NCBI GenBank assembly: GCA_019237355.1
Contig: JAFAHH010000661.1
Span: 1 to 12,396 of the forward strand
Direction of reading: 5' to 3'
DNA length: 12,396 nucleotides
Source of the DNA: Acetobacteraceae bacterium
GTDB lineage: Bacteria; Pseudomonadota; Alphaproteobacteria; Acetobacterales; Acetobacteraceae
In this document: positions 1-7,570 of the stretch, in pieces
Position numbering within the stretch: position 1 is the stretch's first letter
Layout of the letters: every line of letters starts with the position of its first letter
Translations under genes and position numbers: made by a program
The notes under the pieces: generated by a model
What the model was told of the DNA's origin: nothing
The model's input: the letters and a program-made list of their open reading frames with translations, nothing else
Database searches by the model: none

Positions 1-1216
1 AGGCGCGCACGCCGTTGCCGAAGGGCTTCCAGGCATTCGGCGGCAGCTTCGCGGCGGCCTCAGGCGCGAACCGCTCGGGCCGGAACGCCTCGCCATCGTC
101 GCCCCAGACCTTTAGATCTCGGTGCAGACGGGGGATCAGCACCATAAGCGTGTCGTCTGGCGTGACCTCGTAGCGGCCGCCGATCGTGGTGGGCTGATAA
201 GGGGCCACTGCGAAGGCCGGGGCCGTCGGCCAGATCCGCAGCGTTTCCATCAGGATCTGCTCGAGGTAGCGCAGCTTCCCCATGTCCTCGATGCGCGGCG
301 TCTCGGCGCCGAGCGCCTCATCCACGATGGCGCGTGCCCGATGCAGCACGTTGGGATTGCGCATCATGAAGTAGAAGGCGAAGGAGAGAAGACCGCTGGT
401 CGTTTCGTGACCGGCGATCAGGAACGTCACCATCTGATAGCGGATGTTCTCGTCCGAGAGCCGCTCGTCGGTCTCCGGATCGCGGCCGTTCAGCATCAGG
501 TTGAGCAGGTCGCGACGCGACTCCGCTGCAGGATCGCGGCGGCGCTCCTCGATGAGCGTGTCGGCGACACGGTTCATCAGCGTGATGTCGGCTTCGTAGC
601 GACGCCGTGTCCGGAGCAGCAGGCGGGAGGCGACCTCCGGCCGCTTCGAGCGCAACCCCGCCTCGGCCAGCGCATCCACCATCGCCGAGATGAACGGATG
701 CATCTCGTTCTGGTAGAAACTATTGAACCGATAGTTGAAGGCACAGAGTGCGATGGTGTCGAGCGTGAGCCGGGTCATATTATCAGCCACGTCAATGACC
801 GCGCTATCGCCGAAGCGCTCCCAGCGCAGCAGCATCTGCTCAGCGATATCGAGCATCTCGTCGAACATGCCGCGCAGGCCGAGCGGTCCGAAGGCCGGCA
901 TGAGCAGGCGATGCGCCTTCTGCCAGTTCGGCTCCTCGGTCCGCGCAGTGAACAGCCCGTCGCCAGTGAGATCGCGAATGATTTCGAGCGTCTTATGGAC
1001 CTTCTTGCCGAAGCGTGACTCGTCGCAGACCTCGTTCACCAGCTCCTGCGATCCCAGGATGGTGAGGGTGCGGCCCCCGAGCGACAGGCGGAAGATCGGC
1101 CCGTACGCCTCGGCGAGGCGCATCATGCTCTGCATTGGAGTATTGAGGTCGATGTCCCGAAGGTTGCCGATGATCGGCAAGGGACGGGGCTGCGGGATTG
1201 GCGCGGGACTGCTCAT
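1..1216 (-). CDS. Cytochrome P450, CYP102 (P450 BM3-like) haem domain, 3' end outside window
   Basis: A haem monooxygenase; the closest family I recognise is CYP102, whose members hydroxylate fatty acids below the carboxyl end. The 405 visible residues follow the P450 BM3 haem domain along their whole length. Seen are Arg49 (BM3 Arg47 position), GDGLFT at 85-90 with Phe89 (BM3 Phe87), the I-helix AGHETTSG at 268-275 with Thr272, the ETLR of the ExxR motif at 324-327, WPTAPAF at 329-335, and FRPERF at 378-383. The BM3 Tyr51 position is Ile. The last codons read KPFGNGVRA, so the window stops one residue before the haem-ligand Cys. Whether a fused flavin reductase follows, as in CYP102, cannot be seen. 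The ATG at 1216 has AGGAG seven bases upstream. The gene lies 89 bases behind a broken dehydrogenase on the same strand. Family call is firm; substrate is inferred. Confidence 0.93.
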   Translation of the reverse strand, partial: MSSPAPIPQPRPLPIIGNLRDIDLNTPMQSMMRLAEAYGPIFRLSLGGRTLTILGSQELVNEVCDESRFGKKVHKTLEIIRDLTGDGLFTARTEEPNWQKAHRLLMPAFGPLGLRGMFDEMLDIAEQMLLRWERFGDSAVIDVADNMTRLTLDTIALCAFNYRFNSFYQNEMHPFISAMVDALAEAGLRSKRPEVASRLLLRTRRRYEADITLMNRVADTLIEERRRDPAAESRRDLLNLMLNGRDPETDERLSDENIRYQMVTFLIAGHETTSGLLSFAFYFMMRNPNVLHRARAIVDEALGAETPRIEDMGKLRYLEQILMETLRIWPTAPAFAVAPYQPTTIGGRYEVTPDDTLMVLIPRLHRDLKVWGDDGEAFRPERFAPEAAAKLPPNAWKPFGNGVRA

Positions 1217-1305
1217 TGCATGTCTCCTAGTCCTGCCTTTTACCGGCTGGTGTCCGCCGGAGCCGGCAATTGGATTTCATCCGGCGGAACGGTGGCTCAA
1301 GCGTG

Positions 1306-2148
1306 TTAGCCTCGCGCCGCACGCTCACCGCGAGCGGCATCGATCGGCGATGGAGTGTCTGGGTCCCAGGAGTGGCGCGGGCCGATCGTAATGCCTCCAT
1401 CAACGGCCAGATGTGTCCCGGTTATGAACTCAGCTTCGTCGCTCGCCAAAAAAACGCTGGCGTCCGCGACGTGGCGTGGCGACCCGGGCTTGCGCACGGG
1501 TTGCGCCTGCAATGCGGACCGGGCCAACTCGGATTGCACGACTTCGGCAGCGGCGCCTCGAACTCCGGAGCCCGCCGTGAAGATGTCAGTCAGGATGAAG
1601 CCGGGACAAATGGCGTTGACCCGGATCGCATACCGCGCCAGTTCAGCCGCGGCTATCTTGGTCAAATGGATCACGCCCGCCTCGCGACCAAATAGACGAC
1701 CGGCGCGTAACCCGCCTGCATTCCGGAAATCGATGCCCTGTTGACGATAGCCCCACCGCCGCGCGGCTTCATGTGCGTCGCGGCGTGCCGTATTCCCAGT
1801 ACCACCGAGCGCAGCAGCGCCTGGGTGCGATCCCAGTCATCGCGAGTCATCTCGTCAATGGGCGTGCGCGCGCCGACGGCGCCGGCATTGTTGAAAACAA
1901 CATCGAGCCCGCCCCACGCATCCCGCGCGGCCTGCATGGTGGCGGCAATGCCGGACTCCTCGGGTCACGTCGCAGCGCTGGAACCGGACCTCGCCTGGAT
2001 GTGCGCGCGCGACCTCCTCGCCAGCCGCCTCCTGGATGTCAGCCAGCACGACGCAGGCACCCTCCTCGACGAAACGCTCTACGGCGGCCCGCCCGATTCC
2101 TGAACAACCTCCGGTGATAACGGCGACCTTGCCCTTCAATCTTTCCAT
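1306..2148 (-). pseudogene. Short-chain dehydrogenase/reductase, broken by two compensating frameshifts
   Basis: Remnant of an NAD(P)-dependent SDR oxidoreductase of about 280 residues. From the ATG at 2148 the first part has the Rossmann dinucleotide motif TGGCSGIG and continues to RCDVT. An extra C in the run at 1962-1964 then shifts the frame. The second part, from about 1961 to 1684, carries FNNAG, the catalytic Ser region NRASISG and the catalytic Tyr in VVYLVA. One base is missing near 1682-1683, inside what should be the Lys codon of the YxxxK motif. The third part resumes at GVIHLTK and runs through RVNAICPGFI and AVDGGITIGPRHSWD to TAA at 1306. The two shifts cancel, so the total length is still 843 bases. 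GGAG lies very close to the ATG. The likely original substrate is an alcohol or sugar and is not determinable here. The gene probably shared a transcript with the P450 downstream. Confidence 0.88.
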
Positions 2149-2388
2149 GTCTCCGCCCCGGTTGCCTGTGATCTCGCCACTCGAGACTATCAGGACTGTA
2201 TGGGATCGGAACGCGGACCACAAAGAGTTCAAAAGGATCATCGCCGAGGGAGATCAGCGGCCAGGTGGCGCTGGAGAATTGCTAGGAGCAGATCGCGCTT
2301 GACTGAAACGCGTGCGGTTCCAGGAGCCCGTAACCGGGTTACCATCGCCCGCGCGATGGGGCCCGATGATGCTCGCAAAACAAAGACT
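2149..2388. other. Intergenic region upstream of the broken dehydrogenase
   Basis: I see no gene here. It must hold whatever promoter once drove the minus-strand dehydrogenase, but I find no convincing -35/-10 pair. There are small palindromes: GTAACC-G-GGTTAC at 2331-2343, and CATCGC-CCGC-GCGATG just after it. Their role is unknown. Confidence 0.4.
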
Positions 2389-2430
2389 TAGACCAGTTTC
2401 GGGCTGCACAGTCAGCCTGAAACTGGTCTA
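2389..2430 (-). terminator. Long hairpin, probable terminator of the permease-patatin operon
   Basis: Two 18-base arms (2389-2406 and 2413-2430) pair at 17 of 18 positions around the six-base loop CACAGT. The outer 12 pairs, TAGACCAGTTTC against its complement, are perfect. The hairpin starts 19 bases beyond the patatin stop codon. Read on the minus strand it is followed by a T-rich stretch (AGTCTTTGTTTTG), as expected for an intrinsic terminator. The arms are unusually long and not very GC-rich for a simple terminator, so a dispersed repeat or mobile-element end is an alternative. Confidence 0.6.
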
Positions 2431-2448
2431 GAAACAATCCAGGCCGGA

Positions 2449-3549
2449 TCATGCAGGTGTTACGGCTTCCCGGCGCTCCTCCAGAAACCGCCTGGCGCTC
2501 GCCTCGCCCGCTTCCATCAGCCGGCCGATATTGGCCGCGCTCCGGTCGAGCTTGCTTTCTAAGTCAAGCATAGCCTGCAGCTCCTCCGGCATCTCCATCC
2601 AGGGAATGTGATAGGGCTTATCGGGATCGGTGGAAAACGACTTCGGAATGCGGATAGGAGCTTTGATAAACCGCGCCAGGTATTGAGGCTGAAATGCGTT
2701 CGCCAGCAGCATGTCGTTCAACATCTCCAGATGGCGCAACTGGTGGAACAACGAGATGTTTCCTTCCAGCTGATTGCGACGATCCACGATATCATCAGGC
2801 AACTTCGGTACATGCTCGCATGCCGTCGCGTTAATTTTAATAATCCAGATTTCCTCCGGCAAGTTCTCCTCGCCAACACTGGGCGGCCTGATGAGCTCCT
2901 GAACTGGCGGGTTATCCGAGAATAGCCCATCCCAGAACGCATCGCCGTCGATCTGCACCGCAGGGAAGATATTCGGCACGGCACACGAGGCCAGGATATG
3001 CTCTGGGCGGATCGGCTCATGGAGAGAGATGAACTTGGTCAGCTTCCCCGTAGTGACGTTTGCCGCACCGATCATGAGGATGGGGCGCTTCGCGCGCGGT
3101 CCCCAGGACGCGACCTCGGCAAAATTGATATGCGCTTCCAACAGGGACCGGAAGTTTCTGAACGGCTCACGATGACCCATGGTGGCGATGGCCGTCATTG
3201 ATTGCAGGAATGGCGAGAACGGACTCAATTGCACGGTCGGAAGCAGGCCCACATTGGCCAGACGCAAGGAGCCGACCACGAAGTGATTGAATGTCTGCTC
3301 CAGCCAGCCCTGTGCCGTATTGTCCTTCCAGAAAGCAAGGAGCCGGCGCCACAAAGGGTTCTCGTCCTTCTCCCATGCAAACCAGATAAGAGCGGCACAT
3401 ACAGCACCCCCCGAAGTTCCACTGATGCTGACGAGCTCGAACTGGTCCCATATCCTCGCTTCGCACAGAGCTTTCAGCGCCCCGGCTGTGAACGCGGTCT
3501 GACTTCCGCCGCCCTGACACGCGATCGCGATCTTCGTCTTCGCACTCAT
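2449..3549 (-). CDS. Patatin-like phospholipase family protein
   Basis: A 366-residue serine lipid acyl hydrolase with the complete patatin Ser-Asp dyad. The oxyanion-hole glycines are in QGGGSQTAF at 12-20, the nucleophile elbow GTSGG at 44-48 places the catalytic Ser at 46, and the catalytic Asp is at 207 in FWDGLFSDNPP. I see no signal peptide or membrane segment, so it is probably cytoplasmic or peripheral. The start ATG has AGGA six bases upstream. The gene begins 27 bases after the stop of the GntP-family permease, so the two are probably co-transcribed. Its natural substrate (phospholipid, other ester, or polymer such as polyhydroxyalkanoate) cannot be read from the sequence. The family and catalytic residues are clear. 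Confidence 0.92.
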   Translation of the reverse strand: MSAKTKIAIACQGGGSQTAFTAGALKALCEARIWDQFELVSISGTSGGAVCAALIWFAWEKDENPLWRRLLAFWKDNTAQGWLEQTFNHFVVGSLRLANVGLLPTVQLSPFSPFLQSMTAIATMGHREPFRNFRSLLEAHINFAEVASWGPRAKRPILMIGAANVTTGKLTKFISLHEPIRPEHILASCAVPNIFPAVQIDGDAFWDGLFSDNPPVQELIRPPSVGEENLPEEIWIIKINATACEHVPKLPDDIVDRRNQLEGNISLFHQLRHLEMLNDMLLANAFQPQYLARFIKAPIRIPKSFSTDPDKPYHIPWMEMPEELQAMLDLESKLDRSAANIGRLMEAGEASARRFLEERREAVTPA

Positions 3550-3576
3550 CGTTGATCCTGTTCTTGGCGCACCACC

Positions 3577-5031
3577 TCAGAACGACCCGAAAGCAGTTCC
3601 AAGAGCGATGACCGCCACCAGCGCGACTATCGCGCCAACTACGGCGACCATAACAATATCAAAGTAACTGTCGCGATGTCTGAGACCGCACACCGCAAGC
3701 AGGGTCACGACCGCGCCATTGTGAGGCAAACTATCAAGCGTGCCCGAACTGATTACCGCAACACGGTGCATCAGCTCCGGGTTGATACCCGTTTCGTGCG
3801 CCAGACGCATATACGTCTCTCCAAGCGCATCGAGGGCGATCGTTAATCCGCCGGAAGCAGAACCGGTCAAAGCCGATAGCACATTCGTGGCGATTGCAAG
3901 CGAGACGAGCGGACCACCCTCAAGCGACAACACCCAATCGCGCACTATCCCGAAGGCCGGCAGGGCGGCAACAACCGCCCCGAAGCCGACCAGACTCGCC
4001 ACGGTGAGTGCCGGCAACACGGAGGCGTTGACCCCCGCATCCATGCTTTCCCGCAATGCCGGGACGCGCCATCCGCTTACGATCAGAAGTGTCGCGATGG
4101 CCGCTGCCAAAGCCACGATAACCGCCCAGACTCCACCGACGGCGGAAAGCGTGGTTCCACCCCAACGCGGCTCGGCAAGGAAACTCACGTCAAGCCGCGG
4201 TAGGATAAATACCGACATCAGGAAATTTACACCCACGACGACAATCAGCGGCAGTGCCGCCGCGGCAATCGGCGGCGGCTTATCGGATGGGCGCCCTCGA
4301 TGCACCTCGGAAGGATCAAATTCGCGTGCCGTGGTCGCGCGCTCACGAACCAGGTTATCCTCCGCCGCCTCATCCGGCCGAACACCTCCGTCGCTGCCGA
4401 ACCCTTCGCCATTCCGGCGGGCTGCCGTTTCTGCCCGGTTGAGCCACCACAAACCGAAGCCCAGCATCACGATCGACGCAATCACACCAAGACCGGGCGC
4501 GGCCAGCGGTGTCGTGCCAAAAAACGGCATCGGTATCGCGTTTTGAATTGAGGGGGTGCCTGGCATCGCCGACATGGTGAAAGTTGAGGTGCCGAGCGCC
4601 ATCGCTGCTGGCATGAGGCGGCGCGGGATATCGGCGGCGCGAAACATCGCCTGCGCCATTGGTGCGAGAACAAAAAAAGCGACGAACAAGCTGACGCCAC
4701 CGTAGGTCACCAGCGCGCCGGCCAGCACGACCGCCAATATCGCCCGGCGCTCTCCGAGCCGCTGAGTAACGTAAGCCGATATGGACGCAACCGACCCGCT
4801 ATCCTCCATCAGCTTGCCAAACAACGCACCCAGAAGAAACAGCGGGAAGAACTGGGCGAGAAAACGCGCAGCGCTGCCCATAAAGGTTTGCGTCCAATGG
4901 GCGAGCAGCGGCTCACCTCCGGCCGCGGCCGCGATCAGCGCCGCCACCGGCGAGAGCAGCAGGATGCTCCATCCACGATAAGCCAGCCAAATGAGAAGAG
5001 CCAGTCCGATCAGGATTCCGAGCAGGCCCAC
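3577..5031 (-). CDS. GntP-family permease (gluconate:H+ symporter family)
   Basis: A 484-residue inner-membrane transporter composed almost entirely of hydrophobic segments. Family features include the N-terminal MGLLGILIGLALLIWLAYRG, the FPLFLLGALFGKLMEDSG segment at 62-79, the conserved TSTFTMSAMPGTPSIQNAIP stretch at 148-167, and a charged cytoplasmic-type loop at about 199-254. GntP relatives carry gluconate and other small hydroxy or keto acids with protons. The substrate here is unknown. The start used is GTG at 5031: it places the family N-terminus at residue 1, but no good Shine-Dalgarno sequence precedes it. The gene is the first of a likely two-gene operon with the patatin gene. Confidence 0.9.
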   Translation of the reverse strand: MGLLGILIGLALLIWLAYRGWSILLLSPVAALIAAAAGGEPLLAHWTQTFMGSAARFLAQFFPLFLLGALFGKLMEDSGSVASISAYVTQRLGERRAILAVVLAGALVTYGGVSLFVAFFVLAPMAQAMFRAADIPRRLMPAAMALGTSTFTMSAMPGTPSIQNAIPMPFFGTTPLAAPGLGVIASIVMLGFGLWWLNRAETAARRNGEGFGSDGGVRPDEAAEDNLVRERATTAREFDPSEVHRGRPSDKPPPIAAAALPLIVVVGVNFLMSVFILPRLDVSFLAEPRWGGTTLSAVGGVWAVIVALAAAIATLLIVSGWRVPALRESMDAGVNASVLPALTVASLVGFGAVVAALPAFGIVRDWVLSLEGGPLVSLAIATNVLSALTGSASGGLTIALDALGETYMRLAHETGINPELMHRVAVISSGTLDSLPHNGAVVTLLAVCGLRHRDSYFDIVMVAVVGAIVALVAVIALGTAFGSF

Positions 5032-5322
5032 TGGATCAGACCACGGAGGCCGGGTTGCGGCGGGTTCCGCGACTCGCGCTCATTTCACGGATGCGCCTGC
5101 GAAATAAAGCGCGATACCGGAGTGTAAACACCCGAAGAGAGCCATGGGAGCAGTCCGATGCATCGCGATTGGGCCTCGGGCGCGAGCGCCATTGCCTCGA
5201 CACGCCGGTGTGGTTCTTTGATGCGAAACCAGGTAACATAGAAAGCGGGAGAAAACCAGGGTCAACACGGTACCACGAGTCGGAGCACGAAGTCGTTCCA
5301 AAGCCTGACTCGCCCTCTAGCT
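5032..5322. other. Intergenic region between the MscS-type channel and the permease
   Basis: About 290 bases without a gene I can recognise. On the minus strand a possible promoter for the permease lies around 5100-5130: TTTACA, sixteen bases, then TATTTC. The match is weak in the -10 box. TTTACA overlaps a small palindrome, GTGT-AA-ACAC (plus strand). I see no clear terminator for the channel gene. Confidence 0.3.
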
Positions 5323-6681
5323 CTAGCGGGGCAGCGATCGTTTTTTCTGCTCACCCAGACGATAGTCCTTCTCGGGTGCCCGAGCTTCATGCATATAGAG
5401 TTCGCGCTTAGGATAGGGGATGCGTATCCCCTGCTCCTGGAATAGCCGCCAAACCTCATAAAGCACCTGGCTTTTGACGTTATGGACCCCGTTATGCGCG
5501 TCCTCAATCCAGAACCGCAGCTCGAGTTCAATTGCCGTTTCGCCAAACGCCATGATCAGGACCACGGGAGGAGGAGTCTGTAGGATGCGAGGTGGCCGGC
5601 TCATCGCCTGAAGGGTGAGGGCGAATACCTGATCCAGGTCAGCATCATGCGGCACGCGCAACGGTAGTTTCAGCCGCACCCGCTCGCTTTTATGCGACCA
5701 GTTCAGAACCTGATGGGTGATGATGTCTTCATTCGGGATCAGAAACTCGGTGCCATCCCGTGTCTCGACCGCCACGTACCGCGCGCCGAGGGACGAAACC
5801 CAGCCATAAGTACCGCCCACCTGGATGACGTCGCCGGGCTTGATGGACTTATCAAGCAGCAGAACGATCCCGCTGAACAGATTGGATACGGTGCGCTGCA
5901 GCCCCAGCCCGATGCCTACGCCGACCGCGCCAGTGAAGATTGCAAGGGTCGAGAGATCGACCCCGACGCTGGTCAGCGACACGATTATGGCGAGCAGGAT
6001 CAGCGTGGTCTTGATTAGTTTGCCGAGCAGCACCTGGGCCCGCGGGGTGATCTCGGGCACCTGGGTGATTCGCCGCTCGAAAAAATCAGAAAGCAGCGTT
6101 GCCGCCCACAGCAACACACCAAGCGAAATCACGCCTTTGGCGACCGTGAGCACGGAAATGCGCAGCCCGCCCGCAGTAATCGCGAAGCTATCGAGAAAAT
6201 CCAGGGTGGGGCCGAGTAGGTTCAGGATGTTCAGTGCCGCCATCGACCACGCAACGATCGCGATAAGCCGCGCGAGCGCTGGATAGGGCACGAAATGGAC
6301 TGCAACCCGGATGACGAGCCAGGCAAGCAGAAGATTGGCGGCGATTGTCGCAACGGCATGTGGCCAGCCGAGTGGCCGGGCGACCGAGGTCGCGATCCAG
6401 AGGCCCAAAACCCAAGCCGCTGGCGTGATCAGTGGCACTACCTCTTGGATTAGGTAGGCGCGATGGTGGGTGATCCATCCGGCGCGCTCGCCTGGCGAAG
6501 GCTGCAGCCACGCGATAACCCACCGACGTATCGGCGTGCAGATCAGCCAGGCAATCGCGCCTGTCAGGATTACAGCGGGGATCTGAATGAGGTTAGGTAG
6601 AATTAGGACTTCGCTGAACAGGCGCGTCTCGAGCGCGTCGATATGCGTCAGGACGACGTGCCAAAACGCGACCACGTCCAT
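5323..6681 (-). CDS. MscS-family mechanosensitive ion channel
   Basis: A 452-residue inner-membrane channel protein that in this family opens under membrane tension to release solutes during hypo-osmotic shock. Several hydrophobic helices occupy about residues 34-200, more than in E. coli MscS. The pore helix and following beta domain are typical: GAVGVGIGLGLQRTVSNLFS at 251-270, LLLDKSIKPGDVIQVGG at 274-290, and the IPNEDII loop at 315-321. The C-terminal alpha/beta domain ends near IPYPKRELYM at 421-430. The chosen ATG at 6681 has GGGAGG nine bases upstream; a TTG 24 bases further upstream is in frame but has no such site. It stands alone, with about 290 bases to the permease behind it. Ion selectivity and gating tension cannot be told. 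Confidence 0.93.
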   Translation of the reverse strand: MDVVAFWHVVLTHIDALETRLFSEVLILPNLIQIPAVILTGAIAWLICTPIRRWVIAWLQPSPGERAGWITHHRAYLIQEVVPLITPAAWVLGLWIATSVARPLGWPHAVATIAANLLLAWLVIRVAVHFVPYPALARLIAIVAWSMAALNILNLLGPTLDFLDSFAITAGGLRISVLTVAKGVISLGVLLWAATLLSDFFERRITQVPEITPRAQVLLGKLIKTTLILLAIIVSLTSVGVDLSTLAIFTGAVGVGIGLGLQRTVSNLFSGIVLLLDKSIKPGDVIQVGGTYGWVSSLGARYVAVETRDGTEFLIPNEDIITHQVLNWSHKSERVRLKLPLRVPHDADLDQVFALTLQAMSRPPRILQTPPPVVLIMAFGETAIELELRFWIEDAHNGVHNVKSQVLYEVWRLFQEQGIRIPYPKRELYMHEARAPEKDYRLGEQKKRSLPR

Positions 6682-6794
6682 CCTTACTACCCTCCCATCG
6701 ATCAAATTCGTCGTCCCGGCTTTACCGTAACACGCCCTATGTTTGGCTCAAACAACGACAAGCTGCGGCTTGCGTCATTTCGGAGGGGGTTGCG

Positions 6795-7015
6795 ATGGGC
6801 GAGAAAGCACGGGGCGATCAGGCCTCAATTCCCGAATCCGTCCGCACAGTGATGCCCTTCGCCCGGCTGCTCGGACTCCGGCTGCTGGCCGCAATCTGCC
6901 GAAGCGATCCGGGCCGGGATGCTCGTCAGGGAAGACCTTTGTAACCCCTCCCGTCTTGCATGGTGGGGCCGCCTGGTCTTGTCCCAGCCCGGCAGGAACG
7001 CCATCTGAGGCGGTC
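6795..7015 (+). pseudogene. Remnant of a PaaI/4HBT-type hotdog thioesterase, frameshifted and 3'-truncated
   Basis: Three reading frames in sequence give pieces of one PaaI-like thioesterase N-terminal half. Frame one, from the ATG at 6795 with GGAGG eight bases upstream, reads through PESVRTVMPFARLLGLRLLAA. The next frame, from 6901, reads EAIRAGMLVREDLC. The third, from about 6945, reads TPPVLHGGA, seven residues, then AGT, which is the spacing of the family motif HGGALMALADTAGT. Each change fits one inserted base: about 6894-6900, and an extra A at 6942-6943. The second half of the protein is missing, as the remnant runs directly into the hslV start. The first frame alone would give only a 49-residue peptide. 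I recognise this by family memory, not by alignment. Confidence 0.7.
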
Positions 7016-7570
7016 ATGCAAAACATCTCCTACGATCCCATAGCGTGGCACGGGACGACGATCCTGTGCGTGCGGCGGGATGGGCGCGTTGCCATGGCGG
7101 GCGATGGCCAGGTGAGCCTTGGGCAAACCGTTGTCAAAGGCAATGCCCGTAAGGTCCGCCGAATCGGCGGGGGCAGTGTCATTGCCGGATTTGCCGGCGC
7201 CACCGCGGACGCCTTCACGTTGCTCGAACGGCTGGAAGGCAAGCTGGAGCGTTTCCCTGGCCAGCTCGAGCGCGCCTGCGTTGAGCTGGCGAAGGACTGG
7301 CGGATGGATCGCTACTTGCGCCGGCTCGAGGCAATGATGGCGGTCGCGGACGGGGAGCGCAGTTTCACCCTTACTGGCACGGGAGACGTGCTCGAGCCGG
7401 AGGACGGCATCATTGCTATCGGCTCGGGGGGGAATTTCGCGCTCGCGGCAGCTCGGGCGTTGATCACGGTGCCCGATCTCTCGGCCGAAGAGATTGCGCG
7501 CCGGGCCATGAAAATCGCGTCCGATATCTGCGTCTACACCAACGACAAGATTATTGTTGAAACCCTATGA
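7016..7570 (+). CDS. hslV: ATP-dependent protease subunit HslV (ClpQ)
   Basis: Threonine peptidase that forms the proteolytic core of the HslUV protease in the cytoplasm, degrading misfolded and regulatory proteins. The 184-residue product begins with a short propeptide, MQNISYDPIAWHG, and maturation is expected to expose Thr14 as the catalytic N-terminal nucleophile (TTILCVRRDG). Conserved blocks are AMAGDGQVSLGQTV, GFAGATADAFTL, ELAKDWRMDRYLRRLEAM, and AIGSGGNFALAAARAL. The reading frame is open further upstream to 6743, but the conserved propeptide and GAGG five bases before the ATG fix the start at 7016. The stop overlaps the hslU start as ATGA, so translation is coupled. I find no convincing heat-shock promoter just upstream. 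Confidence 0.97.
   Translation: MQNISYDPIAWHGTTILCVRRDGRVAMAGDGQVSLGQTVVKGNARKVRRIGGGSVIAGFAGATADAFTLLERLEGKLERFPGQLERACVELAKDWRMDRYLRRLEAMMAVADGERSFTLTGTGDVLEPEDGIIAIGSGGNFALAAARALITVPDLSAEEIARRAMKIASDICVYTNDKIIVETL

Noticed and set aside
122..1018. Long plus-strand open frame of 298 codons opposite the P450
   Set aside because: The minus strand gives a full-length CYP102 match. The plus-strand product is low in hydrophobic structure, rich in Arg, His and Gln, and matches nothing I know; such antisense frames are common in GC-rich genes.
1243..1287. Overlapping GC-rich hairpins between the dehydrogenase and P450 (CCGGCT/AGCCGG and CCGCCGG/CCGGCGG)
   Set aside because: Short arms, long loops and no T-run on the minus strand; such pairs are expected by chance in GC-rich DNA.
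3740..4546. Plus-strand open frame of 268 codons opposite the permease
   Set aside because: It is the antisense shadow of a clear membrane transporter, with composition typical of reverse-read GC-rich coding sequence.
5312..5331. Tandem CTCTAG-type repeat at the end of the channel gene
   Set aside because: Only two short copies around the stop codon; too little to call a repeat element.
6743..7015. N-terminal extension of HslV by about 91 residues
   Set aside because: The frame is open, but the conserved short propeptide and the ribosome site place the start at 7016, and the extension contains part of the thioesterase remnant.
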